In this document: piece by piece, positions 15,832 through 22,320 of the stretch
Position numbering within the stretch: position 1 is the stretch's first letter
How the letters are laid out: every line of letters begins with the position of its first letter
Source: CAZJOD01 sp964547525
GTDB taxonomy: Bacteria; Bacillota; Clostridia; JAAYHZ01
Reading direction: 5' to 3'
Assembly (NCBI GenBank): GCA_964547525.1
Contig: CAZJOD010000034.1
Coordinates: forward strand, 1-26,868
DNA length: 26,868 nucleotides
Notes under the pieces: generated by a model
What the model was told of the DNA's origin: nothing
The model's input: the letters and a program-made list of their open reading frames with translations, nothing else
Database searches by the model: none
Program-made: the position numbers and the translations under genes

Positions 15832-17496
15832 TTGGCAAGAAAAGATTTTAAGGTAAAAGTAATACCATTGGGCGGATTACAAGAAATAGGGAAGAACATA
15901 ACTGTATTTGAGACCGAAAACGATATCATTGTTGTAGATTGCGGATTGGCATTCCCTGAAGAAAGTATGCCGGGAGTCGATTTGGTGATACCTGACACAT
16001 CATATTTGACCGAACATGTTAATAAGATAAAGGGTATAGTGTTAACACATGGTCACGAAGATCATATCGGGGGTATACCATATATATTAAGAAATATGAA
16101 AGTACCTATTTACGCCCCTGAGCTTGTATTGGGCTTGTTAAAAATAAAACTGGAAGAACACGGATTACTTTCGAGTGCATCGTTAAATATCATAAAGCCC
16201 GGTATGGAATTAATGTTAGGAGACTTTAAGATAGAATTTATCAATACAAACCATAGTATACCCAGTGCTTTGGCATTGGCAATCCATACACCCTTAGGTA
16301 TTATTGTTCATACATCGGATTTCAAGATAGACCATACACCCATAGAAGGACATCCGATGGACTTAAATAAACTGGCAAGGATTGGAGATCAAGGTGTTCT
16401 ACTCTTATTGGCCGACAGCACCAATGCCGAAAGACCGGGATATTCAATGTCAGAAAGTATTGTGGGAAGAACATTAGAGGAATATTTCAGAAAAGCTAAA
16501 GGAAGAGTTATAGTATCTACATTTGCGTCCAATATTCACAGAATTCAACAAATCATTAATGCGGCGGAATTATACGGTAGAAAAATCGCTTTTTCAGGCC
16601 GCAGCATGTTTAATATAGTAGATACCGCTTTAGAATTGGGATATGTTAAAGTAAACAGTGATTCTATAGTAAATTTGGAGGAAATATCGGGATACCCGCC
16701 GGATAAACAGGCGATAATAACTACAGGAACTCAAGGCGAAGCCATGTCCGCTTTAACCAGAATTTCTTCCGGCAGCCATAAACAGATAGTAGTTCAAAAA
16801 GACGACCTGGTAATTGTTTCTGCAAGCCCTATTCCGGGTAATGAAAAACATATATTCAAAGTTATAAACGATTTGTTTAAATTGGGAGCCGAAGTAATAT
16901 ATCAATCTTTGGCGGACATTCATGTTTCAGGACATGCCTGCCAGGAGGAGTTAAAAGTTGTACATTCCCTTATAAAGCCAAAATATTTTATACCGGTACA
17001 CGGCGAATACCGACATCTTAAACAACATGCGAATTTAGCAAAAACATTAGGGATGAAGGAAGAAAACATTTTTATCATGGATAACGGTGAATGTCTGGAA
17101 TTCTCAATTAACGGTGCAAAAAGACTACCGAGTGTAGTAGCGGGGAATGTTCTGGTCGACGGGTTGGGCATAGGTGATGTGGGAAATATTGTTTTAAGAG
17201 ACAGAAAACATTTATCTCAGGACGGTTTAATGGTCGTTGTGATAAGCAGAGAAAAACAGGAAAGCAAGTTTATCAATCCGCCGGATATCATATCAAGAGG
17301 ATTCGTTTATGTTAAAGAATCCGAAGCTTTATTGGAAGAAGCTAAAGCTAAAATTATGGATACATTACAAAAGAAAGCCTGTTCATCAGGTGATTGGGAT
17401 ACTATAAAAACCACTGTAAAGCATGAATTAAGTGCATTTTTATATGAAAAAACAAAAAGAAGGCCGATGATTTTACCGATAATAGTCGAGGTGTAA
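15832..17496 (+). CDS. rnjA: Ribonuclease J
   Basis: This 554-residue metallo-beta-lactamase/beta-CASP nuclease has 5'-3' exonuclease and endonuclease activity and drives mRNA turnover and rRNA maturation in Firmicutes. The metal site is THGHEDHIGG (H73, H75, D77, H78). Later family motifs are HTSDFKIDHTP, VSTFASNIHRIQQ, GTQGEAMSAL and VSGHACQEEL, and the C-terminal domain ends near LPIIVEV. The length equals RNase J1 of Bacillus (555), so the symbol follows that gene, but J1 and J2 are not separable by eye. The start is a TTG at 15832, fixed by TTGGAGGTG at 15815-15823; no in-frame ATG lies nearby. It follows the pyr operon but is separated by a structured gap. A strong terminator follows. 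Confidence 0.95.
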   Translation: MARKDFKVKVIPLGGLQEIGKNITVFETENDIIVVDCGLAFPEESMPGVDLVIPDTSYLTEHVNKIKGIVLTHGHEDHIGGIPYILRNMKVPIYAPELVLGLLKIKLEEHGLLSSASLNIIKPGMELMLGDFKIEFINTNHSIPSALALAIHTPLGIIVHTSDFKIDHTPIEGHPMDLNKLARIGDQGVLLLLADSTNAERPGYSMSESIVGRTLEEYFRKAKGRVIVSTFASNIHRIQQIINAAELYGRKIAFSGRSMFNIVDTALELGYVKVNSDSIVNLEEISGYPPDKQAIITTGTQGEAMSALTRISSGSHKQIVVQKDDLVIVSASPIPGNEKHIFKVINDLFKLGAEVIYQSLADIHVSGHACQEELKVVHSLIKPKYFIPVHGEYRHLKQHANLAKTLGMKEENIFIMDNGECLEFSINGAKRLPSVVAGNVLVDGLGIGDVGNIVLRDRKHLSQDGLMVVVISREKQESKFINPPDIISRGFVYVKESEALLEEAKAKIMDTLQKKACSSGDWDTIKTTVKHELSAFLYEKTKRRPMILPIIVEV

Positions 17497-17538
17497 ATAA
17501 TACTATTCGATGATTTACTGCATGGATACATTTATTTG

Positions 17539-17553
17539 AATTGTAATACAATT
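17539..17553. repeat. 15-base perfect palindrome between convergent genes
   Basis: AATTGTAATACAATT reads the same on both strands around a central A/T. It lies between the rnjA stop and the shared terminator, where neither gene needs an operator. It could be a small binding site or chance in A+T-rich DNA. Confidence 0.3.
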
Positions 17554-17613
17554 AATCCCCTATGGTAATAATATATTAGATTAATGAATATTACAGTATA
17601 CCAAAATCAAAAC

Positions 17614-17638
17614 AAAAAAGGGCTTGCAGCCCTTTTTT
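17614..17638. terminator. Bidirectional terminator, rnjA and corrinoid protein gene
   Basis: AAAAAAGGGCT (17614-17624) pairs perfectly with AGCCCTTTTTT (17628-17638) around TGC. The A run and T run make it an intrinsic terminator in both directions, serving rnjA from the left and the minus-strand gene ending at 17673 from the right. Confidence 0.92.
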
Positions 17639-17672
17639 AATATAATATTCAATATATACAATACATTTTTAT

Positions 17673-18308
17673 TTACTGCTTGCAAGCCGCTAAAGCCGCA
17701 TCGGCAGCCGAAGCCGCATCCGGAGTATATACATCCGCTCCGATTGATTTACAATAATTATCATTAACGGGAGCTCCTCCGACCATGATGGTGACTTTAT
17801 CGCGAATACCGGCTTCAACAGCCTTATCGACTACATTTTTCATTTCTCCCATTGTTGTGGTCAAAAGTGCAGAACATGCGATGATTTTTGCATTCTTTTC
17901 GATTGCCGCTTTAACAAAATCGTCTGCAGAAACATCAACACCTAAATCAACTATTGTAAGGCCTTTACCTTCCATCATCATTTTAACCAGGTTTTTACCG
18001 ATGTCATGAAGGTCGCCTTTACATGTTCCGATGACTACAGTACCGGCCGATTGAACACCGCTTTCAGCCAATAAAGGTTTCAATAAATCCATTCCCGCAT
18101 ACATAGCTCTTGCCGCTATTAATACATCGGGAACATAAACTTCGTTATTCTTGAATTTTTCGCCTACAACGTCCATACCGGCGATTAAACCTTGTTCAAG
18201 AACATCTTTTGCACTAAAACCTTCGGACAACGCTTTTTGAACTGACGCAGATACTTCTTTCATTCTGCCTTTTTGCAATAATGCGCTGATTTCTTGTAAA
18301 ATACTCAT
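17673..18308 (-). CDS. Corrinoid (B12-binding) protein, MtaC/MtbC/MtmC type
   Basis: The 211-residue cytoplasmic protein carries a cobamide that shuttles methyl groups between a substrate methyltransferase and a second acceptor enzyme. Residues of about 1-85 form the helical cap (methionine synthase B12-binding type). The Rossmann-like B12 domain follows with the cobalt-ligand motif D99-x-H101-x-x-G104 in GTCKGDLHDIGKN, then VDLGVDVSADDF and a VGGAPVNDNYCKSIGADVYT segment. Length is typical. The start has a GGAGGATTTTAGTT leader before the ATG. The regulator gene lies 40 bases upstream on the same strand, so both are probably one operon. No methyltransferase (MtaB, MttB or uroporphyrinogen decarboxylase-like) lies nearby, so the methyl donor cannot be told. 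Confidence 0.92.
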   Translation of the reverse strand: MSILQEISALLQKGRMKEVSASVQKALSEGFSAKDVLEQGLIAGMDVVGEKFKNNEVYVPDVLIAARAMYAGMDLLKPLLAESGVQSAGTVVIGTCKGDLHDIGKNLVKMMMEGKGLTIVDLGVDVSADDFVKAAIEKNAKIIACSALLTTTMGEMKNVVDKAVEAGIRDKVTIMVGGAPVNDNYCKSIGADVYTPDAASAADAALAACKQ

Positions 18309-18348
18309 AACTAAAATCCTCCGCTAATTCATTGTTAATTTATTTAAA

Positions 18349-19635
18349 TCACCGTATATTCGGTGTTTTATAACCTCTACCCTTAGATTCTCTGTATTTT
18401 CCGGGTGACGTTCCCGTTAGCTTTTTGAAAACCTTACTGTAGTAACTTTGATCTTCATAACCTACCAGTTCGGATATTTCAGCTAAAGGTACCTGTTCGT
18501 CGATTAAAAGTTTTTTGCTCATTTCTATTCTTACTCTGTTAACGTATGTGTTAAAAGTACATTTCATTTCTTCTTTAAAAATCCTACTGAAATATGTGGG
18601 ACTCAAATAAGAATACGATGCAACTTCTTCAAGGGTAATCTTTTTCATATAATTGCCGTTTATATAGTTTAATGATCTATAAAGTACATCTACATGTTTT
18701 ATTTCTGTAAGATCAAAAACACAATCTGTAAAACGTGACATAATATTTGTTAACCATTCGGTTAATTCCTCAACGGTATTCAATTTATGAATATCATTTA
18801 GAAAAACATAATTCATCCCGAAAATTTCTTTCATATCTCCTCCGCCTTCGACGGCTGCTCGAGACAAAACAACCACTAATTCCAATACTCTGGCTTTTAT
18901 TATGTGAAAGTCTTTTCCACTGGAGAAAAATATATGTCCGAATATTTCATTTAACACCTTTTTCGCCTGCATTATGTTTCCCATTGTTATGTGAGTCACA
19001 AGCTCCTTTTCCTTTTGTAAGGGGTAAGGATTATGGTTCTGATCGTTACCGGCTTTTTTTAACGATACGATATAATCGTTTATCTGTCCTTGCATATCAT
19101 TAAACTCTCTGTCGGTTTCATATTTGCTTCCCGTGCCTCCGGATACATATAGAGCTCCGGTATATAATATCTGTGATAACGCTTCTGTTTTAACAGTTGA
19201 AACAACAGGTATGTCTTCAAATGTCAGTTTCCCGGACGATAGTTTGTTCCTGAATATTTCTTTTCCGATTATATCTTCCGGTAAGAGGTCTTCATCGTTT
19301 GATAGAATAATAGGACCTGCCATTAAAGCACCTTTTACAATACCATCATCTGTAACCGGAGATATGAAATGAACTAATCCCAAATGACAGAAAAAAACAT
19401 ACTTACCACCGAAACGTTCCGCTTGGTAAGCTCCGTATAAATGGTTTTTGTTGCATTTCTCAGACATTTGAGTGTCTTTACGAAGTTCATCGCAAAATTT
19501 ACACGGGTTTTTACCGCAAAATAACTCATTGCCCTTGGAATCAATGACTGAACACTTAATACCCGTTGCCGTTTCATATGAAACGGAATAATTGTATACC
19601 GTTTGCATATTAAAAGTATTATCCGCATAAGTCAT
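18349..19635 (-). CDS. PocR-domain AraC family transcriptional regulator
   Basis: A 428-residue one-component regulator. The N-terminal 10-160 region resembles the PocR ligand-binding domain: IKCSVIDSKGNELF, a cysteine cluster at C40, C45, C48, C61 and C83, and GALMAGPIILS. In relatives this domain senses small compounds such as diols. The middle is helical, and residues 319-417 form the AraC-type double helix-turn-helix (ITLEEVASYSYLSPTYFSRI and ISELVGYEDQSYYSKVFKK). An ACGGAGGAAACCT leader precedes the ATG. It stands directly upstream of the corrinoid protein gene and probably controls it, activated by a methylated or alcohol-type substrate. PocR-AraC genes beside corrinoid methyl-transfer genes are a recurring pairing; the ligand here is unknown. 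Confidence 0.88.
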   Translation of the reverse strand: MTYADNTFNMQTVYNYSVSYETATGIKCSVIDSKGNELFCGKNPCKFCDELRKDTQMSEKCNKNHLYGAYQAERFGGKYVFFCHLGLVHFISPVTDDGIVKGALMAGPIILSNDEDLLPEDIIGKEIFRNKLSSGKLTFEDIPVVSTVKTEALSQILYTGALYVSGGTGSKYETDREFNDMQGQINDYIVSLKKAGNDQNHNPYPLQKEKELVTHITMGNIMQAKKVLNEIFGHIFFSSGKDFHIIKARVLELVVVLSRAAVEGGGDMKEIFGMNYVFLNDIHKLNTVEELTEWLTNIMSRFTDCVFDLTEIKHVDVLYRSLNYINGNYMKKITLEEVASYSYLSPTYFSRIFKEEMKCTFNTYVNRVRIEMSKKLLIDEQVPLAEISELVGYEDQSYYSKVFKKLTGTSPGKYRESKGRGYKTPNIR

Positions 19636-19680
19636 AGGTTTCCTCCGTTAATATAGAATGCCGTTATAACCGTTTAAATA

Positions 19681-19686
19681 ATTATA
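19681..19686 (-). promoter_or_regulatory. Possible -10 of the regulator/corrinoid operon
   Basis: On the minus strand a perfect TATAAT lies 45 bases before the regulator's ATG. The -35 is poor (TTTTAT at a 17-base spacer), so it may need an activator or be chance. Confidence 0.35.
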
Positions 19687-19737
19687 CATAAAAGTAAGGT
19701 ATGATAAAAGGGTTTATCCGGTATTAATTTGTCATTC

Positions 19738-19986
19738 TTAGGATTCTATTATTATCCTATAATATTTTTTCTTGCCTTTTTTAACTATCAATTCGTTATT
19801 AACAAAATCTTCTATTGAAATTAAAGCTTTTATATCTGTTATACGATTTTCCGAAATGTATAAACCGCCTTGATCGATCAAACGTCTACCTTCTGCTTTC
19901 GATGGAATGATTTTTGTTTGCAGCAACAAATCAAGCAATTCAGTTTCATCTTTTAAAACGTTTTTAGAAATGCTCACAGTAGGCAT
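19738..19986 (-). CDS. tyrS: Tyrosine-tRNA ligase, C-terminal S4 part (separated by frameshift)
   Basis: This frame encodes about 82 residues from MPTVSISKN onward and is the normal C-terminal tail of bacterial TyrRS. It contains an S4 RNA-binding domain that grips tRNA-Tyr (SKAEGRRLIDQGGLYISENR). It has no ribosome-binding site of its own and in intact relatives is continuous with the catalytic part; upstream in this frame the DNA reads FSQGQSSAD just before MPTV, as expected. It is out of frame with the catalytic part by one base near 20010-20012. It is unlikely to be an independent gene. Confidence 0.85.
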   Translation of the reverse strand: MPTVSISKNVLKDETELLDLLLQTKIIPSKAEGRRLIDQGGLYISENRITDIKALISIEDFVNNELIVKKGKKKYYRIIIES

Positions 19987-20963
19987 GTCAGCCGAAGACT
20001 GTCCTTGAGAAATATTGCTTTTGCGGCATTTTCCGCTTTATCGGCTTCATCTTCACCATGTATAAGCTTAGTAACTTCATATGCCAGGATTTGTTTGGCC
20101 ATATTTATTTTTTCATCTTTTAACTTGGAAAGCTCAGCTATTTGTTCAATAGGTAGAAATGTTAACAATTTTAAACATTTTATCGTGTCTTCGTCATTTA
20201 TATTTCTCCAATATTGGTAAAAATCATAAGGTGATGTCTTTTCAGCATCCAACCATAGTGCACCCTTCTCGGTTTTACCCATTTTCTTACCGTCACCGGC
20301 GGTTAACAGATTAAATGTCATCCCGTACGCTTCCTTGCCTTCAACTCTCCTGATCAGCTCTACACCTCCTATGATGTTAGACCATTGATCGTCTCCTCCT
20401 AATTCTAAAACGCATCCGTACTCTTGAAATAATTTTAAGAAGTCATAGCTTTGCATTAACATATAATTGAATTCTATGAAAGACAACCCTTTTTCCAATC
20501 TTGTTTTAAAACATTCTGCAGTCAACATGCGATTGACTGAAAAATGTACACCGATTTCTCTTAAAAAATCAACGTACTTCAATTCTAACAACCAGTCGGC
20601 ATTGTTTAACATGATAGCTTTACCGTCGTTAAAATCAATGAATTTGGATAATTGATTTTTAAAGACCGAAGCGTTATAATCAATAGTTTCTTTAGTCATC
20701 ATTTTTCTCATGTCGGTTTTACCTGTAGGATCTCCGACCATGGTTGTTCCGCCGCCAATGATGGCAATAGGTGTATGACCTGCCTTTTGCATATATGACA
20801 TTACCATCATTTGTAGAAAATGGCCTACATGAAGGCTGTCTGCTGTGGGATCGAATCCTATATAAAATCGAATCTTTTCATTCTCTAATATTTCTTTAAT
20901 CTTATCTTCATGAGTCAGTTGTGCGATAAAGCCTCTTTCTTGCAATGTTTTAAAAACACTCAT
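19974..20963 (-). CDS. tyrS: Tyrosine-tRNA ligase, catalytic part (frameshifted)
   Basis: This part, 329 residues as read, charges tRNA-Tyr with tyrosine. The HIGH motif is HVGH at 45-48. KMGKT at 227-231 is the KMSKS counterpart, and YMLMQSYDF and GGDDQWSNIIGG bind tyrosine and ATP. Relatives run to about 405-410 residues. Here the frame goes wrong after AENAAKAIF and ends in LKDSLRLTCLL. Adding one A to the AAA at 20010-20012 on the plus strand restores the expected junction and joins it to the S4 domain. The start is the ATG at 20963, since AAGGTGGT lies about 8 bases upstream; a GTG at 20975 is inside that site. The full locus is 19738-20963. Either a real mutation or a homopolymer sequencing error explains it. 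Confidence 0.93.
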   Translation of the reverse strand: MSVFKTLQERGFIAQLTHEDKIKEILENEKIRFYIGFDPTADSLHVGHFLQMMVMSYMQKAGHTPIAIIGGGTTMVGDPTGKTDMRKMMTKETIDYNASVFKNQLSKFIDFNDGKAIMLNNADWLLELKYVDFLREIGVHFSVNRMLTAECFKTRLEKGLSFIEFNYMLMQSYDFLKLFQEYGCVLELGGDDQWSNIIGGVELIRRVEGKEAYGMTFNLLTAGDGKKMGKTEKGALWLDAEKTSPYDFYQYWRNINDEDTIKCLKLLTFLPIEQIAELSKLKDEKINMAKQILAYEVTKLIHGEDEADKAENAAKAIFLKDSLRLTCLL

Positions 20964-21010
20964 TTTAAATACCACCTTGTTATATTTATAAAATCTTTGC
21001 TATTTTGAAT

Positions 21011-21040
21011 ATTTTAACACTAACAACATGTAAAAATCAA
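21011..21040 (-). promoter_or_regulatory. Promoter of tyrS
   Basis: On the minus strand TTGATT (21035-21040) and TAAAAT (21011-21016) are 18 bases apart, and the -10 is extended by TGT. The start would leave a leader of only about 40 bases. Confidence 0.5.
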
Positions 21041-21185
21041 GCCGGAGCTTTTTTTATTATGTATTAACAAGTGTCTTCGATATTTTATTGTCATCATTTT
21101 TTTATAATAATATACAGCCAAGGCGTACCTAAGCAAGGATTTGTAAGTATTGTTTAAAGTTTTGCTTTATTTTGTAATAATCCTG

Positions 21186-21194
21186 TGATATAAT
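21186..21194 (+). promoter_or_regulatory. Extended -10 promoter of the export operon
   Basis: TATAAT at 21189-21194 preceded by TGA (21186-21188), with a weak -35 (TTTATT at 21166-21171, 17-base spacer). It lies 54 bases before the adaptor's ATG at 21249. A second weaker candidate further up is TTGTCA (21088-21093) with TATACA (21111-21116). The remainder of the 20964-21248 gap shows no other feature I can name. Confidence 0.6.
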
Positions 21195-21248
21195 TAAAAC
21201 GGAATCATTAAATTTATTTTCCAAATTTAACATAGGGAAGGGATGTTT

Positions 21249-22304
21249 ATGTGTAAATTTCCACTCAGCTTTATGAAAAATTTAAAATTTTTCAAATCAA
21301 TGTTATTTTCATTTATAATTGTTTTTATGACAGTAACTTTATCCGGTTGTTTTTTATGGCCTGTGCAGGAAGAAATGCCCAAACCTCCTCTGGTAAAACC
21401 TGAAGAGGTGTCACTTCCGTTAACAACGGCTGTAAGAGGCCCTATTGAGGATGCAATAAGGGGTTCGGCTTATTATCAACCGACCATTATGCAAGCGGTG
21501 GCTTTAAAAGGCCAATCCGGTAAAATAACCAAGATATATATGAAAGAGGGCGAAAGAGTCAATAAAGGGGATCTAATATTGGAGTTGGATTCCGGAAATC
21601 TTGAAGACAGCCTCTATTACCAAAGAATTAATCATGAAAAAGCTCAAATTGCATATGACAGACTAAAAGAGAGATCCGATATCGAAGGTGGAGGATACAA
21701 GTATGATTTGAGATTGGCGGAAATCAATCTTGAAGTGGAAACAAAAAAATTGAATGAGCTTGAAACAAAATATGAAGCGACTAGAGTGTATTCCCCCGTA
21801 AGCGGTGTTTTTAATTATGTTAGGAAAATGAAAGTTGAAGATACCATTAGCGACGGTACAATAATTGCCCATGTATGTGATCCCGAATCAGGTGCTTTGG
21901 AATATTCGAACATATCCAATGCAGGTGCTTTCAAATTGGGACAACTCGTTGAAGTATCTTATACGGCAAACAAACAAACTTTTACATATCAATGTCCGGT
22001 CATAGGAACTCCTGAAACTCAACCGGAAGATTCTAACAAGAAAAATACTGTCACAATTGATGCGTCTACAATAACAAATCTAAAATTCGGTGACAGAGTA
22101 TCTATAAAATTAGTGGTAAAATCAAATGATAACGCTATATTAGTTCCCAGATCGGTTATAAGGGAAATGCAAGGTGATAAATTTGTTTATGTTTTGGAAG
22201 ACGGTATGAAAACACAACGTCTTGTGGAAGTCGGTATAACAACATCCACTCAAGCTGAAATAGTTGACGGATTAGAGCCCGGAGAACAAGTATTTACAAG
22301 ATAA
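21249..22304 (+). CDS. HlyD/MacA-type periplasmic-adaptor-like lipoprotein
   Basis: About 351 residues. A basic, hydrophobic N-terminus leads to a lipobox LSGC, so the protein is probably lipid-anchored outside the membrane. A biotinyl-lipoyl-like half motif follows (GQSGKITKIYMKEGERVNKGDLILELDSG). A short charged coiled-coil region comes next (YYQRINHEKAQIAYDRLKE to ELETKYEATRV), with the second lipoyl half (VYSPVSGVFNYVRKM) and a C-terminal beta region typical of these adaptors (ILVPRSVIREMQGDKFVYVL, ending VDGLEPGEQVF). The ATG at 21249 is preferred because GGGAAGGG ends six bases before it; the ATG at 21243 touches that site and would add only two residues. It opens an operon with a two-unit FtsX permease and two ATPases, so it likely acts with that exporter. 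Substrate is unknown. Confidence 0.85.
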   Translation: MCKFPLSFMKNLKFFKSMLFSFIIVFMTVTLSGCFLWPVQEEMPKPPLVKPEEVSLPLTTAVRGPIEDAIRGSAYYQPTIMQAVALKGQSGKITKIYMKEGERVNKGDLILELDSGNLEDSLYYQRINHEKAQIAYDRLKERSDIEGGGYKYDLRLAEINLEVETKKLNELETKYEATRVYSPVSGVFNYVRKMKVEDTISDGTIIAHVCDPESGALEYSNISNAGAFKLGQLVEVSYTANKQTFTYQCPVIGTPETQPEDSNKKNTVTIDASTITNLKFGDRVSIKLVVKSNDNAILVPRSVIREMQGDKFVYVLEDGMKTQRLVEVGITTSTQAEIVDGLEPGEQVFTR

Positions 22305-22320
22305 GAAGGGGGGTAATAAT

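Noticed and set aside
20005..20015. Programmed -1 frameshift site in tyrS
   Set aside because: The ATATTTCTCAAG site is not a canonical slippery heptamer, and programmed frameshifting is not known for tyrS; a deletion or sequence error is simpler.
20964..20975. GTG at 20975 as tyrS start
   Set aside because: It lies within the AAGGTGGT site of the ATG at 20963, and the N-terminus MSVFKTLQERGFIAQ matches the family's usual start.
21037..21055. AAGC-CGGA-GCTT with a T run on the plus strand as a terminator
   Set aside because: The stem has only four pairs, no plus-strand gene ends there, and the T run equals an A-tract upstream of the tyrS promoter.
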